64,000 bases of DNA. Source: an uncultured Bacteroidota bacterium. Its GTDB lineage: Bacteria > Bacteroidota > Bacteroidia > Bacteroidales > P3. Positions 35,527 through 44,946 of this stretch are shown here, in pieces. The DNA lies in contig CADAWR010000009.1 of NCBI GenBank assembly GCA_902791695.1, positions 1 through 64,000 on the forward strand. The letters are read 5' to 3'. Position 1 is the stretch's first letter, and the number at the start of each line of letters is the position of its first letter. The position numbers were made by a program, and so were the translations under genes. Below the pieces are notes generated by a model that saw nothing but the letters and a program-made list of their open reading frames with translations, did not search any database and was not told where the DNA came from.

Positions 35527-36803
35527 TTGTGTTTCAGTATTTGGTATCCTATTCCGCACTCGAGACACCGGCGTCCAATACAATATCTGTTATAAAGTTG
35601 CAGCAGAGCTTGGCTCTCAGCCGCATTCGAAACTTCCATACCAGCCTGTCGCCACCGACGTATAACAACATTGTCTTCCGCAGGTAGCTGTATAATCAAG
35701 TCCAACGCCTGGTCTTTATAATTCTGTTGTCCATGTTCTGCGCCGTATAGAAACAGCAGAGGCACCCAAGCATTTATTATCAGTAAGTCAGCCTGCATTT
35801 TTCCAATACGTTTCACTGACGATTTCGCCGTTGTCTTGTCGAATCTATAGTGGTTATCCCAATATTCTGCAGCATGCTGATCAAACAACTTCTCAATCTC
35901 CCTGGCATTATTCATGCTGAGCAGCGTAGCAAAGAGACTGGACGACTTGGACAATAGCTGTGCAAATTGACTGATGCGTATCGTAGGTAAACTTGACGGT
36001 CTGAGGCAATAGTATTTCCACAAATAGCCACCTATCGGATTCAACGCCGCTGCCCCACCGATAGCATTATATTCTGTTTGCAATTGTCTGGGATAGTCGT
36101 CTTCGAAAAAACCGTCCAAAATACCAGCCTGCCCCATAAGCAGAGCTTCTATGCGGCGTGGATTGTCTTTCCATCTGGCCAACAACCTATGATCCGTAGC
36201 TTTTGCAAGGAGTTCAAATGGCAATGCATTGACCTTGCCTCCAAAATAGTGGGCCATGAGCCAGTAACATGTCTGCTCCCATCCACCACGGCTCTCGTTG
36301 AGCAATCTCTTTGCCACTTCGGTCTTAGCCTCTATACGCTCTATTGTGAGTCTCTCCATGAACGTTTTTATCACCAACTCCGGCACTTCAACAAGCTTCT
36401 TCCTACAAGGAATCGCTTCGTCACCACTGGGCCGCACCAAAGCATCATAATTTGCAACCAAAGAAGGGTGAAGATAAGGCCTCAGCTCCATCGTTGGTGG
36501 TATACGTCCGTCTTGTAAAGCTATATCGCAGTCATGCTCATAAACCACATGCAGTACAATATTATTATATGCCTTATCCTCCGAATGGTGGTGTGCTTTC
36601 CAGTCCGATGTGCGTATATGAATCTCCACAGACCCAACCCATTCAACATCTCCCACACGCACTCTGGCGTTGAAGAAGTCTGGCCCGGAATCGTGATTAT
36701 ACTCTCCTGTACGCAACACAACAACAGGCTGACCATCAACGGTGGCCAGCCCGTGGTCAAGCAACTGATGCTGCCACACGTACTGTAAGAATGATTCCGT
36801 CAT
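35523..36803 (-). CDS. DUF2851 family protein
   Basis: A 426-aa cytoplasmic protein with the DUF2851 signature near its start: TGEYNHDSGPDFFNARV, GSVEIHIRTSDWKAHHH and NIVLHVVYEHD. It ends with a Cys-rich-like piece RYCIGRRCLECGIGYQ, giving three Cys that could bind metal. The conserved Glu, His and Asp pattern in the N-terminal half is reminiscent of nuclease folds, but no function is established. ATG 36803 is preferred over an in-frame TTG three bases earlier; it overlaps the dnaJ stop as TGATG. It sits between dnaJ and murF-alr. Confidence 0.85.
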   Translation of the reverse strand: MTESFLQYVWQHQLLDHGLATVDGQPVVVLRTGEYNHDSGPDFFNARVRVGDVEWVGSVEIHIRTSDWKAHHHSEDKAYNNIVLHVVYEHDCDIALQDGRIPPTMELRPYLHPSLVANYDALVRPSGDEAIPCRKKLVEVPELVIKTFMERLTIERIEAKTEVAKRLLNESRGGWEQTCYWLMAHYFGGKVNALPFELLAKATDHRLLARWKDNPRRIEALLMGQAGILDGFFEDDYPRQLQTEYNAIGGAAALNPIGGYLWKYYCLRPSSLPTIRISQFAQLLSKSSSLFATLLSMNNAREIEKLFDQHAAEYWDNHYRFDKTTAKSSVKRIGKMQADLLIINAWVPLLFLYGAEHGQQNYKDQALDLIIQLPAEDNVVIRRWRQAGMEVSNAAESQALLQLYNRYCIGRRCLECGIGYQILKHK

Positions 36804-37951
36804 CAATTAAACATTTCTTTCATTTTGTCAAAGAAACCACGCTCCTGTTTCGTTGGATTAGGTTGAAAGTTCGGATGTCCATTCAATTCGTCAAGTATTT
36901 TCTTCTCTTCTTTAGTCAACGATTTAGGCACCCATACATTAAGACACACTAGCAAGTCACCACGTCCATATCCATTTAATATGGGCAATCCCTTACCACG
37001 CAGACGTACAACCCTGCCCGAAGGTGTACCGGCGTCTATCTTTATTTTAACTTTACCATTTAGGGTCGGTATCTCCACCGACGCACCTTGTGCAGCCTCA
37101 CTGAAGGTGATAAATGCATTGTAATAAAGATTGGCATCTTGACGTTCAAATGTGTCATGTTCCTGTTCTTCCACAAGCACAATCAAATCTCCAGCTATGC
37201 CTCCGCGCGGCGCTGCGTTACCTTGTCCCTGCATTGCTAACTGCATGCCGTCCTGAACACCGGCAGGTATGTTTATCGTTATTATCTCATCACTCTTTAC
37301 AATACCATCTCCATGACAATCATGACACTTATCTTTCACCACCTTGCCTTCACCTCCACAATGTGGACAAGCGCTTTGGGTCTGCATCATGCCAAGCATA
37401 GTACGTTTGGTCTCTGTGACAACACCTGAACCGTGACAGTGTGGACAGGTCTCCAACTTGCCGTCTTTAGACCCTGTACCATTACATGTCTTACAAGGCA
37501 CATACTTATTCACCTTTATCTTCTTCTCGCAACCACGGTCTATTTCTTCCAGCGTCAACTTAACCTTGATACGCAAATTTGTTCCGCGCAATACACGACG
37601 AGCAGCACCACCGCCGCCAAAGCCAGTAAAACCTGTTCTAAACCCACCTCCGAACAAATCGCCGAAAATGCTGCCAAACTGCGAGAATATGTCATTCATA
37701 TCCATGCCGCCCTGCCCATATGCACCATCAACACCAGCATGACCATACTGGTCATAACGTGCCTTCTTGTCAGGGTTACTGAGCACATCATATGCCTCTG
37801 CAGCTTCCTTAAACTTCTCTTCTGCCTCTTTATCACCAGGATTACGGTCTGGATGATATTGCAGGGCTAACTTACGGTAAGCTTTCTTAAGTTCATCTGG
37901 CGTGGCGCTCTTGCTAACGCCAAGCACTTCATAATAATCTCTCTTTGCCAT
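36803..37951 (-). CDS. dnaJ: Chaperone protein DnaJ
   Basis: DnaK co-chaperone, 382 aa, class A. J-domain at 1-70 with [13 protein letters not shown] (HPD present). A Gly/Phe-rich linker follows ([16 protein letters not shown]). The zinc domain has four CxxCxGxG units: [32 protein letters not shown]. The C-terminal client-binding domain is complete. It lies 14 nt after grpE; dnaK is not in the window. Confidence 0.97.
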   Translation of the reverse strand: MAKRDYYEVLGVSKSATPDELKKAYRKLALQYHPDRNPGDKEAEEKFKEAAEAYDVLSNPDKKARYDQYGHAGVDGAYGQGGMDMNDIFSQFGSIFGDLFGGGFRTGFTGFGGGGAARRVLRGTNLRIKVKLTLEEIDRGCEKKIKVNKYVPCKTCNGTGSKDGKLETCPHCHGSGVVTETKRTMLGMMQTQSACPHCGGEGKVVKDKCHDCHGDGIVKSDEIITINIPAGVQDGMQLAMQGQGNAAPRGGIAGDLIVLVEEQEHDTFERQDANLYYNAFITFSEAAQGASVEIPTLNGKVKIKIDAGTPSGRVVRLRGKGLPILNGYGRGDLLVCLNVWVPKSLTKEEKKILDELNGHPNFQPNPTKQERGFFDKMKEMFN

Positions 37952-37965
37952 AACTCATTCCTCCT

Positions 37966-38535
37966 TTAAAATGCCACCACAACTTTGGCATATCGCAGAA
38001 CCTTGTCGTTGAGAAAGTAACCTTTTTCAACCACGTCAACAACAGTACCTTTCTCACTCTCTTGAGCAGCCGGTATTCGAGTAATGGCCTCGTGTAAGTT
38101 CTCATCAAACTTTTTTCCCTTGACTTCCATAACCTTAAGCCCTTTCTGCTCAAGAATCTTCATCATCTTGTTGTATATTAACTGTACCCCCTCATCGTTA
38201 GCCGTAGCCGTAAGGGCTCGCTCAAAGTCGTCGACTACAGGTAGTATTGCCTTCATCATCTCCTTGCTACCGTTAATCAGTAATTCTGCCTTCTCTTGAT
38301 TGGTACGCTTCCGGTAGTTCTCATATTCTGAATACAGGCGCAAATACTTATCGTTCAGTGCAGCCAACTTCTCGCCCATTTCCTGCACCTTGTTAACATC
38401 CGACGGCCCGTCTGACTCCTCGGTCTTTTCGATATCCTGATCTTCAAACCGACCCTCAACCTGTTCTTCCACAGACTGTTCTTCTTGCTTTAGATTCTCT
38501 TCCGCTTCTGCGGTATTATGTTCTTTCTTACTCAT
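37966..38535 (-). CDS. grpE: Nucleotide exchange factor GrpE
   Basis: A 189-aa co-chaperone that releases ADP from DnaK. An acidic, glutamate-rich N-terminal ~50 residues precede a long coiled coil (LAALNDKYLRLYSEYENYRK) and the C-terminal beta wing ending in YFLNDKVLRYAKVVVAF, matching the GrpE signature. It is first of the grpE-dnaJ pair. Two short palindromes lie 40-72 nt upstream and may control it. Confidence 0.95.
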   Translation of the reverse strand: MSKKEHNTAEAEENLKQEEQSVEEQVEGRFEDQDIEKTEESDGPSDVNKVQEMGEKLAALNDKYLRLYSEYENYRKRTNQEKAELLINGSKEMMKAILPVVDDFERALTATANDEGVQLIYNKMMKILEQKGLKVMEVKGKKFDENLHEAITRIPAAQESEKGTVVDVVEKGYFLNDKVLRYAKVVVAF

Positions 38536-38574
38536 AACGTTTGCTTGTTTTCTGAAATAACAATATCAAAAAGG

Positions 38575-38607
38575 CTGCCAATGGCAGTCTCAACTGACAT
38601 TTTGTCA
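38575..38607 (-). promoter_or_regulatory. Two palindromes upstream of grpE: candidate heat-shock operator or terminator
   Basis: CTGCCAATGGCAG (38575-38587) is a perfect 6+1+6 palindrome; TGACATTTTGTCA (38595-38607) is a perfect 5+3+5 palindrome. Their centres are 20 bp apart, two helical turns, so they would face the same side of DNA. On the minus strand the first is followed by CCTTTTT, so it could also end the ostA-like transcript. No CIRCE element is present. Confidence 0.5.
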
Positions 38608-38611
38608 CCAT

Positions 38612-40117
38612 TTACCATATAAAGACATCCTCAGGGGAGCGCGGCCTGCGCGCTGTAAGCCATTTGAAGTCTGGCAAGCGCTGCAATTCTACGGGAAGTT
38701 CCAATACAGGATATGTCTGCATGTCGGGCTTGTCGTATGTAACAACCCTCGATGCAGCATGCGTGCTATCAAAATAAATACGCATATCGGTTCCGATGCC
38801 AACATTTGCACCAACAAGTTGCAACGTACTATCCACTCCCTCTTCTGTGATATAATATATCATCTGGGCATTACTCAAAATGTCTGCATAAAGGGGGTTA
38901 CCATCACAAAAATAGACCACACCCTGACGTCCTTTAAGTTGGTTAAACTTTTCCCTATCCACTTGCTCCACAACGAAACAATCTGTACGCAAATATACAA
39001 TCTTCACACCGGATGTATCATGATGTAATTCTATTGTGTCTGCAGTACATTGATAATGTTCATACCACACCACTGGGTCACGGTATAGTACCAAGACCGA
39101 ATCTTGGGCATTATAAAAAGCCGAATCACACATCGCCTGGGCATCACGACGAAAAACCTTTACCTTATAGTTAGCTCTAACTGTTGCCAAATGGTTTGTT
39201 GTATCTGTTGTAAGATATACAGTATCACCATGTAAATATAATGAGTCGCCATTATCTACAAAAAGCACCTGCGCACTGTCGGTAACAAACGAGAAGCGGC
39301 GCTTCCTGTGCGTCTCCCCATAACGTCCAGAACATGTAATATCGTTGTCAGTATCCTTTATCTTCACATTGCTGTAAGCACGTCCATACTCCTCTATCTC
39401 ATCGTAATACAACGTATCACTGTCTATCATGTGACCCTGGTTTTCCACATGCGATGCACTGTATGAACTTGCGAATCGTGTATCAGTATTATATTCACCC
39501 AACTCGCTGTATATTGTCGAAGAGTCGCTATAGATATGCGTCGCACTCCTGAAATGTGCTACTTTGTCCTCCGTAGTATATACAAGTGTATCGGTATGCA
39601 AATTCATAGTTGAATCAGCAAGCCGCACATCATTGTAAATATAAAACACTTTTGCAAGCGAATTGTATTGGCCTTGACGACTGTCAAGTGTACGGTCCTC
39701 GCTGGTGCCATGCCCCCACTCATTGTAGTAAGCTGTTGATGTGTTGCGCTCGTACGTCAGATGATTGGCTTTTAGTATATTGCCTCCATCAATAAGCACT
39801 ACAGTATCAGCCCAGATATCAATAATGCGAGTATTACCATCATAGTAGAGCCTATCTCCATAGATAGTTGTTGTATCGCTAAGGGTTATGACAACGTTGC
39901 GAAATGCCGTAAAACTGTTGCGCTCGGTATCATAATGTGCCGAGTCGGCATCCAACTGCATTCCCTCATGGGTTGCAACAACATCTTGATATAATATCCA
40001 CACCTCGGGACGCATAGGGTCACGCGATCCCATGCCCGAGGTATACTCTATCAACTTCTGAGCCTCGGCAATAACGCCGAGGCTCAGAAGTATCAGTATA
40101 ATCAATATCCTTTTCAA
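38612..40117 (-). CDS. OstA-like (LptA/LptD N-terminal-type) protein
   Basis: A 501-aa exported protein with signal peptide (1-19, IAEAQ). The body consists of repeated OstA/LptA-type beta-jellyroll strands: DADSAHYDTERNSFTAFRNV, GDRLYYDGNTRIIDI, TDTLVYTTEDKVAHF, SDTLYYDEIEEYGRAYSNV, each with the Tyr/Asp-x-Asp pattern of the family. Such proteins form the periplasmic groove for lipopolysaccharide transport. Bacteroidota encode long forms like this one. It is six nt after porK and 76 nt before grpE. A link between LPS transport and type IX secretion (whose cargo is often attached to LPS) is suggested by position only. Confidence 0.82.
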   Translation of the reverse strand: MKRILIILILLSLGVIAEAQKLIEYTSGMGSRDPMRPEVWILYQDVVATHEGMQLDADSAHYDTERNSFTAFRNVVITLSDTTTIYGDRLYYDGNTRIIDIWADTVVLIDGGNILKANHLTYERNTSTAYYNEWGHGTSEDRTLDSRQGQYNSLAKVFYIYNDVRLADSTMNLHTDTLVYTTEDKVAHFRSATHIYSDSSTIYSELGEYNTDTRFASSYSASHVENQGHMIDSDTLYYDEIEEYGRAYSNVKIKDTDNDITCSGRYGETHRKRRFSFVTDSAQVLFVDNGDSLYLHGDTVYLTTDTTNHLATVRANYKVKVFRRDAQAMCDSAFYNAQDSVLVLYRDPVVWYEHYQCTADTIELHHDTSGVKIVYLRTDCFVVEQVDREKFNQLKGRQGVVYFCDGNPLYADILSNAQMIYYITEEGVDSTLQLVGANVGIGTDMRIYFDSTHAASRVVTYDKPDMQTYPVLELPVELQRLPDFKWLTARRPRSPEDVFIW

Positions 40118-40123
40118 AACTAA

Positions 40124-41704
40124 CTATTTGGTACGGGAGCCAAGGCGGTCCATAGCGCAACGGAAACCAATCCAAGCAGTACCCTTGTCCTGATCATAGT
40201 AGCGACGAGTGCTCGATTGCAGATAGTATGCACGGTCTTTCCAACTACCACCCTTGACAACGCGTACTTTGTTGTTCACCATCGATGAACTGGGCGACTC
40301 TTTCTGGTTGTCTGACTTACGGCGGTACATATTGTTGGTCCACATATCATCCTCACTCTCCTTGCCAACTTCCTCGCTCTCGCCTTCACCCTCTTCCTCA
40401 TAATTGGACTCACCACCTTCTTCACCTTCATCGTCACCACCTTCCATCTCTGCAGGCTGCCATCCGTCGGTACCGAGATTTGAGGCACGGTCACCGTCGA
40501 GATAGTTGACATTGTTAGCCTGACGATAGTTTCGGCGGTTATAGTCGGGGTCGACATCCTTGTAGGCAATCAGTCCATCCTCACCGATAAGGACTTCACC
40601 ATCCTCATCAACATCATAAGTTCTGTAGATGTTACCACGGAAAGGATCAATATCATCTGCACCACGGGGGTTGACTATCTTACGATACACATCCATGCAC
40701 CATTCGCTGACATTGCCGGCCATGTTGTACAGACCATAATCATTGGGGAAGTACCACTTCACTGGGCATGTGTAGTCCCAGCCGTCGTTCAAGTTACCGG
40801 CCACACCCATGGCATCACCACGCGAACGTTTGAAGTTTGCAAGGAACTGGCCATAATATTTCTTGTTGGCAGAACGCAGGCTCTGACCAGCCCACGGGTA
40901 AGTCTTATGTTCAACAACACGCTCGTCGTATGTATTGCCAATCATACCAAGGGCAGCGAACTCCCACTCAGCCTCTGTTGGCAGACGGTAGTAGGGATAC
41001 AGGATACCATCGGTCTTGCGCACCTGACGTTCCTCACCGCCAGCGGCAGGATTGAGATCCTCAAGACCCCTGCGGGTCTCACCCTCATAACGGCCTGCAA
41101 GGTACACATCTGTCTGGAATGCATTGGAGCCGATGTTTTCCTGATCGAGAGCCAAAATTCCGCGATCAACAAGGACTTTCTCATTCAAACGGTCTGTACG
41201 CCACGTGCAGAACTTCATGGCCTGGTCCCAACTGACACCCACCACGGGATATTCGTCATATGACGGGCTCTGGAAGTAGTGATCCACAAAACTCTCACGC
41301 CAGGCTAACTTGTCACGCCAAGTGGCAGTGTCAGGATATATTGCACGTACTTTCTCGCCATACTCCTCGCCGTAGGCACGGTTCATCCAGTAGACAAATT
41401 CGCGATACTGACGGTTGTTCACCTCGCACTCATCGATATAGAATGACGATACGGTGACAGTATGAGCCACATTGTCCCATTTGTAACGGGAATCCTCGGT
41501 GACATGCCCCATAACAAAGGAGCCACCCTCTATAAACACCAGTCCGGGGGCAGTGCCCTGTTCTCCTTCACTAGAGACCTCAAAACCACCCCATTCAGGA
41601 TTGTTATAGTCCCAACCCGTTGTGGTTGACCTGCCGGACTTGCCACAGGAGGCCAGCAGCGCTATCGCTGCAACAGCCATCAATGAAAATTTAACAATCT
41701 TCAT
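40124..41704 (-). CDS. porK: Type IX secretion ring lipoprotein PorK/GldK
   Basis: A 526-aa outer-membrane lipoprotein (lipobox ALLASC, Cys20) with a formylglycine-generating-enzyme-like fold: FIEGGSFVMGHV, FYIDECEVNNRQYREFV, YRLPTEAEWEFAALG, NMAGNVSEWCMDV and VVKGGSWKDRAYYL. PorK/GldK forms the periplasmic ring of type IX secretion with PorN. Between the last two motifs is an acidic stretch (about 419-453, about half Glu/Asp) that lengthens the protein against typical ~460-490 aa. porP lies upstream, but porL, porM and porN do not follow; the next gene is OstA-like. Confidence 0.88.
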   Translation of the reverse strand: MKIVKFSLMAVAAIALLASCGKSGRSTTTGWDYNNPEWGGFEVSSEGEQGTAPGLVFIEGGSFVMGHVTEDSRYKWDNVAHTVTVSSFYIDECEVNNRQYREFVYWMNRAYGEEYGEKVRAIYPDTATWRDKLAWRESFVDHYFQSPSYDEYPVVGVSWDQAMKFCTWRTDRLNEKVLVDRGILALDQENIGSNAFQTDVYLAGRYEGETRRGLEDLNPAAGGEERQVRKTDGILYPYYRLPTEAEWEFAALGMIGNTYDERVVEHKTYPWAGQSLRSANKKYYGQFLANFKRSRGDAMGVAGNLNDGWDYTCPVKWYFPNDYGLYNMAGNVSEWCMDVYRKIVNPRGADDIDPFRGNIYRTYDVDEDGEVLIGEDGLIAYKDVDPDYNRRNYRQANNVNYLDGDRASNLGTDGWQPAEMEGGDDEGEEGGESNYEEEGEGESEEVGKESEDDMWTNNMYRRKSDNQKESPSSSMVNNKVRVVKGGSWKDRAYYLQSSTRRYYDQDKGTAWIGFRCAMDRLGSRTK

Positions 41705-41789
41705 ATTTACCTTACTTTTGTATTATTCGTTTCTGTCTCAGTAACGCAACAATTGCGTTTTTGTTTCAACATTATAATTATTTAACAAA

Positions 41790-41822
41790 CGTTCTAACGC
41801 CTGCGACATTCATTTTAGAACG
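41790..41822 (-). promoter_or_regulatory. Hairpin spanning the porP stop codon
   Basis: CGTTCTAA (41790-41797) and TTAGAACG (41815-41822) are 8-bp complementary arms separated by 17 nt. One arm contains the porP stop codon. It could weaken transcription between porP and porK. The loop is long and the following T content is modest. Confidence 0.35.
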
Positions 41823-42828
41823 CTGGGCACTTAATGGAACGCACTTTTTTCTTCTGTTCTGGCACTGGTAACATAACACCCAGCGTAAATTCATGCGCAC
41901 CGGCAGTACTATTAGCCAACTTACTGACGGTCACGTCATAGCTGTATCCTACCTTAAAGAATTCCTGCTGCACACCAACTTGGAAAATAAAGGCATCGGC
42001 ATTCTCTATTCCATTACGGAACCACACACCGACTAGGAACGGCATCCAATCGAGGTATACGCCATAGTTGAAATAATGCATGTTACCCTGATACTGATAC
42101 ACCACGTTCGGTGAAATAATCGGGGTTCCAAGACCGAGCGACGACTGACGACGCTCTTCCTCAGAGACATTTATCAGTCCTCCTGCATGAACAGTAAACT
42201 TCATAGGAAGAGGAGATTCCGAGTAGAATGCAACATTGGGCTGCGTCAGATGTGATGCTGCAATACCGGCATACCACTTGCTGCCATACACCACCGCACC
42301 GGCATTGAAGTCCACAGCGTATTTACTAGTCTTGTCAGGTGCCTGTGCACCAGTCTGGTACGAGAAACCGTATTCAGAATTTATCTGGTCCGGAAAGCGC
42401 AAGTTCTCATCCCATCTCAAATTGGTGTTCATCAACGACACTTGCAAGCCTGCACTGATATTAACGGTGCGAGAGACGCGGAAGTTAAAAGCATACATTG
42501 CTCCAACCATGTTGGTAGTGAGTGCACCATGGTCGCCAACACGATCTGTCATTACCAACACACCAATACCGCCATGCAGGTCGTTAACATATTGGTCATA
42601 TGAAGCCGACACCGTGGTAAATGCGCTAACCAATCCAGGCCACTGGCCACGATAGGTGAGCGAAATGCGCGGCGCCACGACTGTTCCCGCAAACGCAGGG
42701 TTCAAATAAAGGGGGTTGGCGTAGAATTGAGAGAAGCCAACATCCTGTGCGCTAGCAACTCCAGATGCTATCAGCATCATGCCCAGCAACGCCTGTTTTA
42801 GCTTCCTTTTCATCAGCATTTTAATCAT
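41815..42828 (-). CDS. porP: PorP/SprF family type IX secretion membrane protein
   Basis: Outer-membrane protein of 337 aa: signal peptide ending at SGVASAQ (about residue 28), then the PorP/SprF hallmark DVGFSQFYANPLYLNPAFAG and repeated barrel strands (ISLTYRGQWPG, VKVGYSYDVTVSKL-type). PorP/SprF proteins work with the type IX ring and partner with specific secreted adhesins. The start is ATG 42828, with ATGs at 42819 and 42813 as alternatives that also keep the signal peptide. It is 110 nt upstream of porK on the same strand. Confidence 0.9.
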   Translation of the reverse strand: MIKMLMKRKLKQALLGMMLIASGVASAQDVGFSQFYANPLYLNPAFAGTVVAPRISLTYRGQWPGLVSAFTTVSASYDQYVNDLHGGIGVLVMTDRVGDHGALTTNMVGAMYAFNFRVSRTVNISAGLQVSLMNTNLRWDENLRFPDQINSEYGFSYQTGAQAPDKTSKYAVDFNAGAVVYGSKWYAGIAASHLTQPNVAFYSESPLPMKFTVHAGGLINVSEEERRQSSLGLGTPIISPNVVYQYQGNMHYFNYGVYLDWMPFLVGVWFRNGIENADAFIFQVGVQQEFFKVGYSYDVTVSKLANSTAGAHEFTLGVMLPVPEQKKKVRSIKCPAF

Positions 42829-43047
42829 ATTACATGCCTATAATCAAATTGCAATATTACAAATTATTTTCAACATATACGTTTTTTTTCTCAAAAAAAA
42901 TCATAAACATCATGGTATCAACCATATATTTTTTTCATCTTTTCCCATTCGTTCCGATAAAAACGCTTTGCAGAAACAGCATTTCCGCATTTTTCAACCA
43001 TTTTTTTTGTATTATTCATCGTCGTCAGCATTATTTTTTTTAACCTA

Positions 43048-43079
43048 TTGGCTCATTTCAATATTTATTCGTATTTTTG
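43048..43079 (+). promoter_or_regulatory. Promoter for the 43-46 kb operon
   Basis: TTG (43048-43050), 21-nt spacer, TATTTTTG (43072-43079). Spacing is one or two longer than ideal. The start would be near 43086, with a leader of about 32 nt. The 289-nt gap around it is very AT-rich and, unlike three other divergent gaps, has no palindromic array. Confidence 0.65.
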
Positions 43080-43117
43080 CATTTGGAATTATACCCTAAA
43101 CTATAACGTAACACATT

Positions 43118-43633
43118 GTGATTGGCTATATTATAGTAATCTTTGTGCTTTTGGTTCTCTTTATAGGAGTGCCTCTGGGCATCTTATTGGTGATTACTTC
43201 ATTCATTTACAACCGCCGCGAGCGTGAACTGCGCAATGAAGCCGAAGCCCATCGCAAAATACTGGAGAGCACTTACGACCACATCTGGAAAGAGATAAAA
43301 CAGCACTGTGGACTCAGCGAAGAAAATCGTCGCTCGTTCAACAACATCTACCCCAACCTCATCGACAAGGACATGGACGACGACACCATGCTCAACTGGA
43401 TTCTTGACTGCAACATTGATTTCGACCCAACTGAATACATGGTAGTTATGGACAACATCGCCGATGACAGAAAGCGCTTTGTAGCCCATCAGCGACGCAT
43501 GATGACCATCCTGCGCGAGCACCGCAAGATAACAGAAAAAGGGTGGCCTGTAAAATGGGTCCTCAAAGACAAGTCGGCCATACACTATGTGCCGATAGCC
43601 ACTAACTATGACCGATGGGGCAAAAGACTCTGA
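43118..43633 (+). CDS. Membrane-anchored protein of unknown function
   Basis: A 171-aa protein with one N-terminal transmembrane helix (about 3-28) and a charged, helical cytoplasmic or periplasmic part (NRRERELRNEAEAHRKILES, RRMMTILREHRKI). The overall layout resembles LemA (short anchor, NR-rich segment, long helices) but the signature is not convincing, so I leave the family open. The start is GTG at 43118; no ATG gives the membrane helix. It overlaps the GH29 gene by 19 nt. Confidence 0.65.
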   Translation: MIGYIIVIFVLLVLFIGVPLGILLVITSFIYNRRERELRNEAEAHRKILESTYDHIWKEIKQHCGLSEENRRSFNNIYPNLIDKDMDDDTMLNWILDCNIDFDPTEYMVVMDNIADDRKRFVAHQRRMMTILREHRKITEKGWPVKWVLKDKSAIHYVPIATNYDRWGKRL

Positions 43634-44946
43634 TTCTTTCTGTCATATTGCTTGCAACAGCATGCTCATCGCCAGATCCCAAACCATATGGACCTGTACC
43701 ATCCGAGGCTCAGCTTGCATGGCAGCGTATGGAAATCAATATGTTTTGCCATTTTGGTCCCAACACATTCACCGGTGCAGAATGGGGGTCAGGGCAAGAA
43801 GACAAAACAATCTTTAATCCTACCGCACTCGATTGCCACCAGTGGGCCGACGTGGCCAGCCAAGCCGGTATGGGCGGCATCATCCTTACCGCCAAGCACC
43901 ATGACGGCTTCTGTCTGTGGCCCAGCGCCTTCAGCGACCACACCGTATCTCCGGAGCATGATGTGCTGCGGGAATTTGTCGATGCCTGCCATGAGATTGG
44001 CGTAATGCCCGGCGTGTACATATCACCCTGGGACCGCAACCATCCAAGCTACGGCGCTCCCGAATATAACACAGTGTTTGCCAATATGCTGCGCGAGGTC
44101 CATAATAACTATGGACCATTCTTCGAGCAATGGTTCGACGGCGCCTGCGGCGAAGGTCCCAATGGCAAACGCCAAGAGTACGATTGGACGTTATTTAACA
44201 GCACCGTGCTGAATATCAACCCCAACACAATCATCTTCAGCGATTGGGGCCCCGGATGCCGCTGGGTAGGCAATGAAGAGGGCCACGCCGATGAGACATG
44301 CTGGAGCACTGTGGGCGACAGCAGCTGGGTGCCGGTGGAGGCCGACGTCAGCATCCGCCCGGGGTGGTTCTGGCACGCCGACGAGCGCCCCAAGAGCGTT
44401 GACGAGCTTATGGAGATATACTACAACAGCGTGGGTCGTAACAGCTTGCTGCTACTCAACGTTCCACCTGACATTCACGGCCGTATCACCGCCGAAGACA
44501 GCGCCGTGCTGGTGGCCTTCCGACAAGAGCGTGACCGCATCTTCAGCCACGACCTGACACAAGGCGGTAATGCCCGCGGCAATCACCTGCGGGGACACAA
44601 AGATCATGCTTCCAACGTACTGGATACCGCATACCACACCTATTGGGCGGCAGCCAGCATCGTCGACACACTATATATCAGCACACCTGCCCCGGTCTTG
44701 TTCGACATCATAATGCTGCAGGAATATATACCACTTGGGCAGCGCGTATCGGCCTTCCATGTGGATTGCTGTCAACCCTGGTTGAACGACGAATGGGTAA
44801 CTGTCGCCGAAGGCACCACCATAGGCTACAAGCGCCTGCTGCGCATACCTGCAACCACTGCCGGACGGATACGCATCGTGTTTGACTCGGCCCTCGCCGC
44901 TCCCATCATCAACCGTATAGCACTCTACAATACACAAGCACAATGA
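43615..44946 (+). CDS. GH29 alpha-L-fucosidase, lipoprotein
   Basis: A 443-aa exported glycosidase with lipobox LLATACSS (Cys17). The GH29 barrel shows FCHFGPNTFTGAEWGSG at the N-terminus, LTAKHHDGFCLWPS, and WFDGACGEG containing the likely nucleophile Asp, with NPNTIIFSDWGPGCRWVG downstream. It releases alpha-L-fucose from host or algal glycans. The C-terminal ~120 residues form an extra beta domain. It starts inside the previous gene and overlaps the M23 peptidase by ATGA. Confidence 0.93.
   Translation: MGQKTLILSVILLATACSSPDPKPYGPVPSEAQLAWQRMEINMFCHFGPNTFTGAEWGSGQEDKTIFNPTALDCHQWADVASQAGMGGIILTAKHHDGFCLWPSAFSDHTVSPEHDVLREFVDACHEIGVMPGVYISPWDRNHPSYGAPEYNTVFANMLREVHNNYGPFFEQWFDGACGEGPNGKRQEYDWTLFNSTVLNINPNTIIFSDWGPGCRWVGNEEGHADETCWSTVGDSSWVPVEADVSIRPGWFWHADERPKSVDELMEIYYNSVGRNSLLLLNVPPDIHGRITAEDSAVLVAFRQERDRIFSHDLTQGGNARGNHLRGHKDHASNVLDTAYHTYWAAASIVDTLYISTPAPVLFDIIMLQEYIPLGQRVSAFHVDCCQPWLNDEWVTVAEGTTIGYKRLLRIPATTAGRIRIVFDSALAAPIINRIALYNTQAQ

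Noticed and set aside
43118..43633. Assignment to LemA family
   Set aside because: Anchor and helical body are similar in outline, but the conserved LemA residues are not clear; left as unknown.
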